This document shows, one piece after another, positions 1 through 8,230 of a stretch of DNA of 64,000 bases. A program made the translations under genes and the position numbers. A model generated the notes under the pieces. It ran no database searches. It had not been told where the DNA came from and saw nothing but the letters and a program-made list of their open reading frames with translations. How positions within the stretch are numbered: position 1 is the first letter of the stretch; each line of letters starts with the position of its first letter. This DNA is from an uncultured Oscillospiraceae bacterium (GTDB taxonomy: Bacteria > Bacillota > Clostridia > Oscillospirales > Oscillospiraceae): contig CAKUHU010000006.1 of the NCBI GenBank assembly GCA_934659425.1, positions 29,193-93,192 of the forward strand, in the 5' to 3' direction.

Positions 1-153
1 CCCTTGTGTGTTCTCTTTTAGAAAAAGCCGCGGCACATCATTGAAAGAAAAAGCAGAGTGGGAAAGAAAAGGCCTTTTATCGGAGAAAAGCCTGCCAGGA
101 CAGCCTTTTCTCGGAGGGGCCGTTTGAGTGTATCGTAAAGAGGCGAATATCAA

Positions 154-1005
154 ATGCTTGGCATCATCGACGTGGGCGGCGGCATGCGGGGATCTTTTAC
201 CGCTGGCATTTACGACTATATTTCCGATCAGGGGATCCAGCCCTTTGACTACCTGCTGGGAGTGTCGGCGGGCAGTGGGAATATGATCTCTTATCTGGCT
301 GGCCAGAGGGGGCGCAACCTTCGCTTCTATCTGGACTACACGTTCCGGCCGCAGTATATGTCTATCCGGAACTTTGTCCGCACCGGCTCCTACATTGATT
401 TAGACTATCCATATACGGTCCTCTCCGGACCGGAGGGCGAGGATCCGGTGGATTTGGCGGCCTTCAACGCCAGTACAGCCCGGTATGAGGCGGTGGTGAC
501 CGATGCCGCCACTGGGGAGCCGGTATATTATGACAAAACGGAGCTGACCGGGGGTAATTTCGATGTGATCAAGGCCTCCTGCGCGGTCCCCGGGGTCTGT
601 CGGCCTTATCCGGTCCACGGAAGGCCCGGCTTTGACGGCGGCGTGGCCGATCCGGTGCCCTACCGCCGGGCCTTGGCCCAGGGCTGCGACCGGATCGTGG
701 TGCTCCTCACTCGGCCGGCGGAGTATGTCCGGCCGCCGCTGGACCACCAGCGGGCCATGGAGCGGATGCTCCGCCGCTGGCCCAACGCCTTTGCTGCGCT
801 GAAGCGGCGCTATGTTCGTTATAACCAGGATGTGGCTGCGGTCAAGGAGCTGGAAAGGGAGAACAGGGCCCTTTTGGTGGCCCCTTCGGATATTGGAGGG
901 ATGTCCACGCTGACCCGGGACCGGGCTGCTGTGCAGAGGCTCTACGATATGGGCTATCAGGAAGGCCCTAAGATCATGGAATTCGTGAAAGGCGGAGAGA
1001 CTTGA
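154..1005 (+). CDS. patatin-like phospholipase family protein
   Basis: A 283-residue serine lipid acyl hydrolase of the patatin/RssA-like family, probably cytosolic because no signal peptide or membrane segment is visible. The glycine-rich oxyanion loop GGGMRG lies at residues 8-13, the nucleophile elbow GVSAG has Ser38, and the second member of the Ser-Asp dyad is Asp161 in the DGG motif. Such enzymes hydrolyse phospholipid or acylglycerol ester bonds; the substrate here cannot be read from sequence. The start is the ATG preceded by an AGAGG ribosome site. The downstream proS promoter overlaps its stop codon, so the two genes need not share a transcript. The 153 bases before it hold an imperfect hairpin (about 82-113) but no clear promoter. 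Confidence 0.9.
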   Translation: MLGIIDVGGGMRGSFTAGIYDYISDQGIQPFDYLLGVSAGSGNMISYLAGQRGRNLRFYLDYTFRPQYMSIRNFVRTGSYIDLDYPYTVLSGPEGEDPVDLAAFNASTARYEAVVTDAATGEPVYYDKTELTGGNFDVIKASCAVPGVCRPYPVHGRPGFDGGVADPVPYRRALAQGCDRIVVLLTRPAEYVRPPLDHQRAMERMLRRWPNAFAALKRRYVRYNQDVAAVKELERENRALLVAPSDIGGMSTLTRDRAAVQRLYDMGYQEGPKIMEFVKGGET

Positions 1006-1030
1006 CTTTCCTCTTCGCTTTGCGTACAAT
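1002..1030 (+). promoter_or_regulatory. sigma-A-type promoter for proS
   Basis: TTGACT at 1002-1007 and TACAAT at 1025-1030 are separated by exactly 17 bases, each matching five of six consensus positions. The -35 box overlaps the stop codon of the upstream patatin gene. Only about 35 bases separate the -10 box from the proS start, so there is no room for a T-box leader. Confidence 0.65.
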
Positions 1031-1065
1031 GAAAACCGACTTTTACCAACAAAGGATGAGGAGAT

Positions 1066-2505
1066 ATGGCACAGGAAAAGAAACAGGTAGAACAGATCAC
1101 GGATATGGAGGTGGACTTTGCCCAGTGGTTTACTGATGTCTGCCGCAAGGCGGAGCTCATCGACTACACCAGCGTGAAGGGCATGTTCATATACCGTCCC
1201 TATGGATATGCCATCTGGGAAAATATTCAGCGCCTGATGGACCAAAAGTTCAAAGAAACAGGGCACGAGAACGTATATCTGCCAGTCCTCATTCCGGAAT
1301 CTCTGCTTCAAAAAGAGAAGGACCATGTGGAGGGCTTTGCCCCCGAATGCGCCTGGATCACCATGGGGGGCAACGACAAGTTGGAGGAGCGGCTGTGTGT
1401 CCGCCCCACCTCTGAGACCCTGTTTTGTGAGCACTATTCCCACATCATCCACTCTTGGCGGGACCTGCCTAAGCTTTATAACCAGTGGTGCTCCGTCCTC
1501 CGCTGGGAGAAGACCTCCCGCCCCTTCCTCCGTCACCGGGAATTTTTGTGGCAGGAGGGGCATACCATGCACGCCACGGAGGAGGAGGCCCGGGCTGAGA
1601 CGCAGCAAATGCTGAACATCTACGCCGACTTCTGTGTCAATGTGCTGGCCATGCCTGTGGTGAAGGGCCGCAAGACCGACAAGGAAAAGTTCAATGGTGC
1701 GGAGGAGACCTACACCGTGGAGTGCATGATGCACGACAAGAAGGCCCTTCAGGCAGGTACCTCCCACTATTTTGGAGATGGCTTTGCCCGCGCCTTTGAC
1801 ATCACCTACACCGGAAAGGATAACCAGTCCCACTATCCACATCAGACCTCCTGGGGGGCATCTACCCGGCTCATCGGCGGCATCATTATGACCCACGGCG
1901 ACAACAACGGTCTGGTGTTGCCTCCCCGCGTCGCCCCCACCCAGGTCATCGTGATCCCTGTGGCCCAGCATAAGGAAGGGGTCATTGAGGCCAACCGAAA
2001 TGTGATGGAACGGCTGAAGAAGGCGGGTTTCCGGGTGAAGATGGACGATTCCGACCAGTCTGCCGGCTGGAAGTTCGCGGAGTATGAGATGAAGGGCGTG
2101 CCCCTCCGGCTGGAGCTGGGCCCCAAGGATATGGAGAAGAACCAGTGCGTCCTGGTCCGCCGGGATTCCGGCGAAAAGGTCTTCGCCTCCCTGGACGGCA
2201 TTGAGGAGACGGTGTGCAGACTGCTGGACGAGATCCACGACGGTCTCTATGCCAAGGCGCTGAAGAATCTGGAGGAGAACGTCTATCCCTGCGCCACGCT
2301 GCAAGAGGTCAAAGAGAAGATACAGGAGCGGGGCGGTTTTGCCAAGACCATGTGGTGCGGCGATTTGGAGTGCGAACTGAAAATGAAGGAGGAGGCGGGG
2401 GTCACCTCCCGCTGTATCCCCTTTGAGCAGGAGCACCTGGGCGACACCTGCGCCTGCTGCGGCAAACCGGCCAAGCAGATGGTGTATTGGGGCGTGGCGT
2501 ACTGA
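1066..2505 (+). CDS. proS: prolyl-tRNA synthetase, archaeal/eukaryotic-type short form
   Basis: This 479-residue class II aminoacyl-tRNA synthetase charges tRNA-Pro with proline in the cytosol. It lacks the large editing insertion of the E. coli-type enzyme and has the short type-3 layout: RPTSET, then motif 2 starting near residue 146 ([18 protein letters not shown]), an anticodon-binding domain, and a C-terminal zinc-like domain with Cys431, Cys436, Cys462 and Cys465. It ends in the Tyr-terminated tail (YWGVAY) typical of this subclass. The ribosome site GAGGAG lies just before the ATG. It has its own promoter and its own terminator, so it appears monocistronic. Confidence 0.97.
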   Translation: MAQEKKQVEQITDMEVDFAQWFTDVCRKAELIDYTSVKGMFIYRPYGYAIWENIQRLMDQKFKETGHENVYLPVLIPESLLQKEKDHVEGFAPECAWITMGGNDKLEERLCVRPTSETLFCEHYSHIIHSWRDLPKLYNQWCSVLRWEKTSRPFLRHREFLWQEGHTMHATEEEARAETQQMLNIYADFCVNVLAMPVVKGRKTDKEKFNGAEETYTVECMMHDKKALQAGTSHYFGDGFARAFDITYTGKDNQSHYPHQTSWGASTRLIGGIIMTHGDNNGLVLPPRVAPTQVIVIPVAQHKEGVIEANRNVMERLKKAGFRVKMDDSDQSAGWKFAEYEMKGVPLRLELGPKDMEKNQCVLVRRDSGEKVFASLDGIEETVCRLLDEIHDGLYAKALKNLEENVYPCATLQEVKEKIQERGGFAKTMWCGDLECELKMKEEAGVTSRCIPFEQEHLGDTCACCGKPAKQMVYWGVAY

Positions 2506-2521
2506 GTTTTCCGAGGGAGAA

Positions 2522-2558
2522 AAACCCCGGGGCATGTGGCTGCATGCCCCGGGTTTTT
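2522..2558 (+). terminator. intrinsic terminator of proS
   Basis: A perfect 11-bp stem (2526-2536 with 2543-2553, CCCGGGGCATG arm), a six-base loop and a following T5 run lie 20 bases after the proS stop. Confidence 0.9.
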
Positions 2559-2693
2559 AATGTCCATATCACGGAATGAAAAAATTTCAAAATGAAAATA
2601 TTTTACAAGACGTCTCTTGCCGCAGGTGGTAACATGAGGGAGGTATGGAGGACAAATATATGAAAAAGCGGTTCGGACGATAGCCTGAGAATA

Positions 2694-3081
2694 AAGGCCT
2701 GCCGGTTTGAGGGGATCATACAGCCCATTCCAAATCATTTCCATGAGCACTATGTGATCGGGATGATCGAGAGGGGGGACGCCTGTTGCTGTGCAAAGGC
2801 AGGGAATGTACCGTTAGGAGGGGAGCCATCTGCTGTTCCATCCGGGGGACAACCATGCCTGCGCCCGGAGTGACGGGGGAGAGCTGGATTACCGGGACAT
2901 CTATATCTCTCAAGGGGCCGTGTTGGACTTGGATGAGATGGATGAGAAGATCACGCCGCTGTCAGGGCGGGGAATCGTTTTTACGCGGCGGGGGCTGTTT
3001 TTGTCAGAGAGTAAGCCGGGAGAGAAGAGAAAACAGAAAAATGGAACGGCGGATAAAGAAGCGGGTACCCCGGCAGCATGA
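2694..3081 (+). pseudogene. decayed AraC-type regulator (cupin half only)
   Basis: Three reading frames must be joined to recover an AraC-like N-terminal arm. The first frame reads NHFHEHYVIGMIERG (about 2735-2780), the second LLLCKGRE (about 2785-2810), and the third LLFHPGDNHAC followed by GGELDYRDIYIS (about 2828-2915). The HEHY...ERG and FHPGD...H pattern is characteristic of AraC_binding cupin domains. At least two frameshifts separate the segments, and no DNA-binding helix-turn-helix domain follows before the stop at 3079-3081. The remnant lies directly upstream of the aro promoter, so an ancestral regulator may have controlled a neighbouring gene. The family call rests on motif recognition only. 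Confidence 0.65.
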
Positions 3082-3151
3082 TCGCGGCGCTGATAGAAAC
3101 ACCATGTCTGCAAGGGCAGGCGGGCTTTTCCGCAAACTGCAAAATTTTTTG

Positions 3152-3180
3152 TTGCCTTTTTTGCCGGATAGAGTTATAAT
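3152..3180 (+). promoter_or_regulatory. promoter of the aro operon
   Basis: TTGCCT at 3152-3157 and a perfect TATAAT at 3175-3180 are separated by 17 bases. Transcription would begin near 3187, about 25 bases before the leader-peptide start. Confidence 0.75.
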
Positions 3181-3212
3181 AATTTCAATCATTCCAAAGT
3201 GAGGGCAAAACA

Positions 3213-3311
3213 ATGGGTCAGACCATCCTCACAACTGCATCCTTTTTTACCTACTTTAGCCAGGCTCGATTTATGGGCGCTGGCTATTTTGGCGTGGGCG
3301 AAAAAGGATGA
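3213..3311 (+). CDS. Phe/Tyr-rich attenuator leader peptide of the aro operon
   Basis: A 32-codon open reading frame starts at an ATG preceded by GAGGG with seven-base spacing and ends in TGA at 3309-3311. It contains five phenylalanine and two tyrosine codons in 32, with the cluster FFTYF at residues 11-15, then Phe20 and the Tyr25-Phe26 pair. It sits between a strong promoter and a terminator, and the downstream genes make chorismate and phenylalanine. This is the expected design of a ribosome-stalling leader peptide sensing charged tRNA-Phe and tRNA-Tyr. Its C-terminal part (GAGYFGVGEKG) is glycine-rich. I recognise the architecture, not a named family. Confidence 0.75.
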   Translation: MGQTILTTASFFTYFSQARFMGAGYFGVGEKG

Positions 3312-3401
3312 ACGAAATGAGTAGGTCCGATGGGGATCGGACATGATTTCCCGCATATGGAAGGGGCTCATTGATGTTCATCATCAATGAGCCCCTTTTT
3401 T
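3307..3401 (+). promoter_or_regulatory. ribosome-mediated transcription attenuator of the aro operon
   Basis: Two mutually exclusive folds are visible. The terminator pairs 3361-3376 with 3382-3397 (16 bp, perfect, five-base loop) and is followed by T residues. The antiterminator pairs GATGAAC (3307-3313) with GTTCATC (3376-3382) and AATGAG (3316-3321) with CTCATT (3367-3372), enclosing a small hairpin (3325-3331 with 3336-3342, GGGG loop). The antiterminator strand begins at the leader stop codon. A ribosome finishing the leader would cover it and allow termination. A ribosome stalled at the Phe/Tyr codons upstream would leave it free and permit read-through. Confidence 0.75.
3361..3401 (+). 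terminator. attenuator terminator hairpin
   Basis: A 16-bp perfect stem with loop TTCAT and a six-T run (3396-3401) ends 33 bases before the aroF start. It is the off-state half of the attenuator described separately. Confidence 0.85.
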
Positions 3402-3434
3402 CATGCAAATTGAAAAGAAAAGGAAGGAAAAATT

Positions 3435-4454
3435 ATGGTAGTCGTTATGAAACCGGGCACGCAGCAGGCAGAGATCGACAAGCTGATCGCCCAATTCCAG
3501 CTTCAGGGCCTTCAGGTGGGCATTACCAACGGTGTAGGCTGCACGATTTTGGGACTGGTGGGAGATACCACCGCTGTGGACATCAACAAGATCGGCACCA
3601 ATGAGTATGTGGAACGGGTCATGCGGGTCCAGGAGCCCTACAAGAAGGCCAATCGCAAATTCCACCCGGAGGACACGGTGGTGTCCGTTGGCTCCGCCAA
3701 GATCGGCGGCGGAAATTTCTCTGTTATCGCCGGCCCCTGCTCAGTAGAGTGTGAGGAGCAGATCATAGAGGTGGCCCGGGATGTGCAGGCCTCTGGTGCG
3801 TCCCTCCTCCGGGGCGGCGCCTTTAAGCCCCGGACCAGTCCGTATTCCTTCCAAGGCATGGGGGAGAGCGCGGTGGATCTGCTGCTGGAGGCGAAGGCGG
3901 CCACCGGCATGCCCATTGTCACAGAGCTCATGAGTCCTAAGTATTGCCAGCTGTTTGAAGATAAGGTGGATATGGTCCAGATCGGCGCCCGGAATATGCA
4001 GAATTTCGACCTGCTCAAAGAGGTAGGCAAGATGTCCAAGCCTGTTCTTCTGAAGCGGGGCTTGGCCAACACCTATGAGGAGTGGCTCATGGCGGCGGAA
4101 TATATCATGGCCGCGGGCAATGAGAACGTCATCCTCTGTGAGCGGGGCATCCGGACCTTTGAGTCCTATACCCGGAATACCTTGGATGTGTCCGCCATTC
4201 CCGCAATCAAGCGGATGAGCCACCTGCCGGTGATCGTGGACCCCTCTCACGCTGCAGGGACCTATTGGATGGTAGAGCCTCTGGCACTGGCCGCCGTGGC
4301 GGCGGGGGCGGACGGCCTCATCATCGAGGTCCACAACGATCCGGCCAACGCCAAGAGCGACGGCCAGCAGTCCTTGACCCCGGAGCGTTTCGACAATTTG
4401 ATGAAGAAAGTGACCTCCCTGGTTGACCTGGTGGGGAAAACATTGGTAAAATAA
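3435..4454 (+). CDS. aroF: 3-deoxy-7-phosphoheptulonate (DAHP) synthase, type I-beta
   Basis: A 339-residue enzyme condensing phosphoenolpyruvate with erythrose 4-phosphate, the committed step of the shikimate pathway. Residues 1-85 form the ferredoxin-like regulatory domain found on Thermotoga-type I-beta enzymes, which commonly mediates Tyr/Phe feedback. The TIM barrel follows, with GPCSVE near residue 100, the LRGGAFKPRTSPYSF substrate loop, and the DPSHAAG motif near 268. It is the first structural gene after the attenuator, preceded by GGAAGG, and lies 21 bases before aroB. Expression is probably controlled at both levels: attenuation in the leader and allostery in the protein (the latter inferred from the family). 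Confidence 0.97.
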   Translation: MVVVMKPGTQQAEIDKLIAQFQLQGLQVGITNGVGCTILGLVGDTTAVDINKIGTNEYVERVMRVQEPYKKANRKFHPEDTVVSVGSAKIGGGNFSVIAGPCSVECEEQIIEVARDVQASGASLLRGGAFKPRTSPYSFQGMGESAVDLLLEAKAATGMPIVTELMSPKYCQLFEDKVDMVQIGARNMQNFDLLKEVGKMSKPVLLKRGLANTYEEWLMAAEYIMAAGNENVILCERGIRTFESYTRNTLDVSAIPAIKRMSHLPVIVDPSHAAGTYWMVEPLALAAVAAGADGLIIEVHNDPANAKSDGQQSLTPERFDNLMKKVTSLVDLVGKTLVK

Positions 4455-4475
4455 AAAAATCAAGGAGGTGGCCCT

Positions 4476-5561
4476 ATGAAAACTCTCCATGTGAATTTGG
4501 CGGAGCGCTCCTACGACATTCTCATCGCCCGGGGCCTTCTGGACAAGGCGGGGACGCAGATCAAAGGGGTGTGCCCCAGGGCTGTCCGGCTGTTTGTGGT
4601 GACGGACACCAACGTCCAGCCCCTATATGGGCAGCGGCTGGAGGATAGTCTGAAGAGCGTAGGTTTCCAGGTGGAATGTATGACCATCCCCGCCGGGGAA
4701 CCGTCCAAATGTGCCCGGCAGCTGGCTGATCTGTGGGAGAGGATGATGTCCTTTGGCCTGACCCGCACCGATGCTGTGGTGGCCCTTGGAGGTGGGGTCA
4801 TCGGAGATCTGGTGGGCTTTGCCGCCGCCACCGTCCTTCGGGGGGTGGATTTTATTCAAATTCCCACTACCCTTCTGGCCCAGGTGGACTCCTCTGTGGG
4901 GGGCAAGGTGGCCATCGACCTGGCGGCGGGAAAGAATTTGGCGGGGGCCTTCTGGCAGCCCAAGCTGGTCTTGATGGACCCGGAGGTCTTGAGCACCCTG
5001 CCGGACGCCACCTTTTCTGACGGCATGGCAGAGGTCATCAAATATGGCTGTATCGCCGACCGGGATTTCTTCCGGTTCCTCTGTGCCCATCCCAGCCGTG
5101 AGCAGATCATGGAGGAGATCGAATCGGTCTTGTATACCTGCTGTGATATCAAGCGGGCGGTGGTGGAAGAGGACGAGCGGGATACCGGCCGCCGGATGCT
5201 GCTGAATTTTGGCCATACGGTGGGCCACGCCTTTGAGCTGGCGGGAAACTATGAAAAGTGGACCCATGGCCAGGCGGTGGCTGCCGGCATGTGTGTGGCC
5301 TCCCAATTGGGTTATCGCTTGGGTATCAGTGACGGGGACAGCCAAGAGATCCAAGAGCTGATGAATCTGCTGAAGGCGTTCCGGCTGCCTACCCACATCG
5401 ACTGCGCTTGGAACGACTTGGTGCGGGCGGTGGGCCTGGATAAGAAGAGCACGGGAGACGACATCACCATGATTTTTTTGAAGCGGATGGGCCAGGCCGT
5501 TCCGGTAAAGATGAAGAAGGAGGACGTGCTCCGGAATTTGGAGACCGTCTTTGGCAGCTGA
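4476..5561 (+). CDS. aroB: 3-dehydroquinate synthase
   Basis: A 361-residue NAD- and divalent-metal-dependent enzyme converting DAHP to 3-dehydroquinate. The nucleotide-binding signature GGGVIGDLVGFAAAT lies near residue 105, followed by the PTTLLAQVDSSVGGK substrate motif and the metal ligands in FGHTVGHAFE and HGQAVAAGM. Length is normal for the family. A strong AAGGAGG site precedes the ATG. It is the second structural gene of the aro operon and is followed after 14 bases by aroA. Confidence 0.97.
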   Translation: MKTLHVNLAERSYDILIARGLLDKAGTQIKGVCPRAVRLFVVTDTNVQPLYGQRLEDSLKSVGFQVECMTIPAGEPSKCARQLADLWERMMSFGLTRTDAVVALGGGVIGDLVGFAAATVLRGVDFIQIPTTLLAQVDSSVGGKVAIDLAAGKNLAGAFWQPKLVLMDPEVLSTLPDATFSDGMAEVIKYGCIADRDFFRFLCAHPSREQIMEEIESVLYTCCDIKRAVVEEDERDTGRRMLLNFGHTVGHAFELAGNYEKWTHGQAVAAGMCVASQLGYRLGISDGDSQEIQELMNLLKAFRLPTHIDCAWNDLVRAVGLDKKSTGDDITMIFLKRMGQAVPVKMKKEDVLRNLETVFGS

Positions 5562-5575
5562 AAAGGAGGGACCCC

Positions 5576-6742
5576 ATGACCGTCACCATCACGCCTAAGC
5601 TGCTGGCGGGGACGATCGTCCCGCCTCCCAGTAAGAGCCAAGCCCACCGGCTCATTATCGCCGCAGAGCTGGCGGGAGGAGGCACCATCTTCAACTTGTC
5701 GGAATCCCAGGATATTCAGGCCACAAAACGCTGTATGGCGGCTTTGCGGAAGGGGGGAGAAGCGCTGCCGCTGCTGGATTGCGGAGAGTCTGGCTCTACC
5801 CTTCGTTTCCTCATCCCCGTGGCTCTGGCCCTTCGGGGCGGCGGCCGGTTCACTGGCCGGGGTCGGCTTATGGAGCGGCCCCAGACGCCCTATTTTGAAC
5901 TGTTTGCGGGAAAGGGGATCTTCTGTCAGCAAAGGGACGGGATCCTCACGGTTCGAGGAGGGCTGCGGCCGGGGCGCTATGCCCTGCCCGGCAATGTGTC
6001 CTCCCAGTTCATCACAGGGCTTTTGTATGCGTTGCCCCTGCTGCCCGGCGATTCCAGGATCGAGGTGACCACTGAACTGGAGTCCCGGGCCTATGTGGAC
6101 ATGACCATAGAGGCGCTGAAGGTCTTTGGAGTAGAGGTCTCCTGGTTGGACAGCCGGACTTTGGCCGTGAGCGGAAACCAGCGATACCGGCCTGCAGCGG
6201 CGAAGGTGGAGGCTGACTGGTCCCAGGCAGGCTTTTGGTATGCGGCCAGGGCCCTGGGCAATCCGGTGGAGGTGGCCGGGCTGAATGTGGCCTCGGCCCA
6301 AGGTGACAAGGTGATCGCCGGGCAATATGACCGCCTGGGCCGGCCGGGGAATGTGGAGATCGACGTCTCCGGCTGCCCGGACCTGGTCCCGCCGCTGGCT
6401 GTCATGGCTGCCCTGCGTCAGGGAACGACCCGCCTGACCAATGCGGCCCGGCTGCGGATGAAGGAGAGCGACCGGCTGGCGGCGGTCCGGGAGGAACTGT
6501 GCAAGCTGGGCGCCTGGGTACAGGAGGAGCCGGACAGTCTCACCATCATGGGATCGGAGCATTTTGCCGGCGGAGCGGCGGATGCCCATAACGATCACCG
6601 CATCGCCATGATGCTGGCCATTGCCGCCACCCGTGCCGATGGCCCCGTGACCATCACGGGAGCGGAGAGCGTCCGGAAATCCTACCCCACCTTCTGGGAG
6701 GATTACACCCGCTTGGGCGGCCAGGTGGAAGAGCTCGGATAA
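5576..6742 (+). CDS. aroA: 3-phosphoshikimate 1-carboxyvinyltransferase (EPSP synthase)
   Basis: A 388-residue enzyme transferring enolpyruvyl from PEP to shikimate 3-phosphate. Recognisable motifs are PSKSQAHR near residue 18, CGESGSTLRF near residue 67, the KESDRLAA signature near residue 300, and NDHRIAM near 340. It is somewhat shorter than the 420-440 residues typical of E. coli or Bacillus enzymes, mostly from tight loops, with no domain missing. It starts 14 bases after aroB behind AAGGAGG. The next open frame begins one base after its stop, so they were once translationally linked. Confidence 0.96.
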   Translation: MTVTITPKLLAGTIVPPPSKSQAHRLIIAAELAGGGTIFNLSESQDIQATKRCMAALRKGGEALPLLDCGESGSTLRFLIPVALALRGGGRFTGRGRLMERPQTPYFELFAGKGIFCQQRDGILTVRGGLRPGRYALPGNVSSQFITGLLYALPLLPGDSRIEVTTELESRAYVDMTIEALKVFGVEVSWLDSRTLAVSGNQRYRPAAAKVEADWSQAGFWYAARALGNPVEVAGLNVASAQGDKVIAGQYDRLGRPGNVEIDVSGCPDLVPPLAVMAALRQGTTRLTNAARLRMKESDRLAAVREELCKLGAWVQEEPDSLTIMGSEHFAGGAADAHNDHRIAMMLAIAATRADGPVTITGAESVRKSYPTFWEDYTRLGGQVEELG

Positions 6743-6743
6743 C

Positions 6744-7141
6744 ATGAAAGGCTTCATCAGAAGGGACAAGTTCTTTTCCCTGTGCGGTCTGAACCGCGGG
6801 CTTTACCCCATGAATTTGGACGGACACTGCCCCGGCTGCGGTGAGGGCAGCCAGCCCTGCAAACTGGCCCGGTGCAATTTGGGACATGGAGGGATGGGGT
6901 ACTGTTTCCAATGCGGGGAATATCCGTGTGGCCGCTATAACGAAGGGCGGCATAAGACTTTTACTGCACCGCGGTAAATCTGCTGGGGCTGGATGGGTTG
7001 AAAAAAGTGCTCTGTGGGGCGTAGAAGGGTTCGGAGCTTGCCGCCCTGACGAAAAAGGAGCAGGCAGGCCGGATAGCGGCTCAGTTCCATCAGCTGGCAG
7101 GACAAAAGTACTTGGAGCTGAAATTGCGAAAGAGGAAGTGA
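6744..7141 (+). pseudogene. frameshifted Cys-rich DUF3795-like protein gene inside the aro operon
   Basis: The intact first part (77 codons, 6744-6977) encodes a Cys-rich segment with CGL, CPGCG, CKLARC, CFQCGEYPC and ends early at TAA. Shifting to the minus-one frame near 6953 recovers a smooth continuation (FYCTAVNLLGLDGLKKVLCGA), then one in-frame TAG, then a basic helical C-terminus ending at 7139-7141, five bases before aroC. The N-terminal cysteine pattern resembles DUF3795 proteins of anaerobes. Two lesions, a one-base shift and a nonsense codon, make it a pseudogene rather than a programmed frameshift. Its function is unknown. The surrounding operon genes are unaffected because translation restarts at aroC. 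Confidence 0.7.
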
Positions 7142-7145
7142 CAGT

Positions 7146-8189
7146 GTGAAATACACCATCTTCGGCGAATCCCACGGACCGGCCATTGGCGTGGTCTTAG
7201 AGGGAGTCCCGGCAGGGCTGGAATTGGACTTGGAGGCCATGGGGCGGGAACTGTCCCGCCGTGCCCCGGGCAGAGATGCGCTCTCCACGGCCCGGAGGGA
7301 GGCGGACGAGGTCCAGGTGCTCTCCGGTCTTTTCGAGGGAAGGACCACCGGCAGCCCGCTGACCCTGCTGATCGCCAACAGCGATCAGCATTCCGGAGAT
7401 TATGAGGCCCTTCGCTATACCCCCCGTCCCAGCCATGGGGACTATGCCGGCTTTATTCAAAGCAAGGGCTGTCAGGATTACCGGGGGGGCGGACACTTCT
7501 CCGGCCGGCTGACAGCGCCGCTGGTGGCGGCGGGCTCGGTGGCCAAGCAGCTTTTGGCCCGGCGGGAAATCTGGGTGGGAGCCCACATCAGCGCCGTTTA
7601 TGGGATCCTGGACCGCCCCTGGGAGAAGGCGGAGGAGCTTCTGACTCTGGCGGACAAGACCTTTCCCGTGTTGGATGAGACCAAGGGCGAGGAGATGCGG
7701 GCCGCCATTTTGGAGGCCAAGGAAGAGCGGGACTCGGTGGGTGGATCCATTGAGTGTGTGGTTTTTGGCCTTCCCGCGGGGCAGGGAGCGCCCGATTTCG
7801 GGTGTAATGTGGAGGGTGTTTTTTCCCAATATTTGTTCTCTGTCCCCGCTGTAAAGGCGGTGGCCTTTGGTGCCGGTGTGGGGTTTGCCTATATGCGGGG
7901 CAGCGAGGCCAACGACCCCTTTGATGTGGAGGATGGCCGGGTGGTCACCAAAACCAATCACGCCGGGGGCATCAATGGCGGGATCACCAACGGGATGCCG
8001 GTGGTGTTTGAAGTGACACTGCGGCCGACTCCCTCCATCTCGCTTCCCCAGGAGAGCATTGATCTGCGGACGGGAGAACCTGCAGAGATCGAGATCAAGG
8101 GCCGCCATGATCCCTGCATCGTCCACCGGGCGGTGCCTGTTATCGAGGCCGCCGCTGCCCTGGCTGCCTGCCAGGTGTTGGGGCTGTAA
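7146..8189 (+). CDS. aroC: chorismate synthase
   Basis: A 347-residue enzyme making chorismate from EPSP by anti-1,4 elimination; it needs reduced FMN although no net redox occurs. It begins with GTG and shows the three family signatures: GESHGPAIG near residue 7, RPSHGDY near 94, and the RGGGHFSGR motif near 116. It is the last common step of aromatic biosynthesis and is placed directly before pheA, which uses its product. The GTG start lies shortly after the AAGAGGAAGTG segment that ends the preceding pseudogene. Confidence 0.96.
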   Translation: MKYTIFGESHGPAIGVVLEGVPAGLELDLEAMGRELSRRAPGRDALSTARREADEVQVLSGLFEGRTTGSPLTLLIANSDQHSGDYEALRYTPRPSHGDYAGFIQSKGCQDYRGGGHFSGRLTAPLVAAGSVAKQLLARREIWVGAHISAVYGILDRPWEKAEELLTLADKTFPVLDETKGEEMRAAILEAKEERDSVGGSIECVVFGLPAGQGAPDFGCNVEGVFSQYLFSVPAVKAVAFGAGVGFAYMRGSEANDPFDVEDGRVVTKTNHAGGINGGITNGMPVVFEVTLRPTPSISLPQESIDLRTGEPAEIEIKGRHDPCIVHRAVPVIEAAAALAACQVLGL

Positions 8190-8230
8190 ATGGGGCGGAT
8201 TGCTGAGTGTCAAGAAAGGAGAGGGATGCA

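Noticed and set aside
1006..1065. A T-box riboswitch before proS
   Set aside because: Only about 35 bases separate the promoter from the start codon, far too short for a T-box leader.
400..2535. A 711-codon minus-strand open frame opposite proS and the patatin gene
   Set aside because: It is the antisense of two clearly coding genes, has a Leu/His/Gly-biased composition typical of GC-rich shadow frames, and lacks a ribosome site.
6944..6960. Programmed frameshift in the DUF3795-like gene
   Set aside because: The shift region lacks a good slippery heptamer, and a TAG in the second frame would still stop translation.
8207..8230. GTG at 8207 as the pheA start
   Set aside because: It would place the AAGGAGAGG ribosome site inside the coding region, and the added residues are not part of the chorismate mutase fold.
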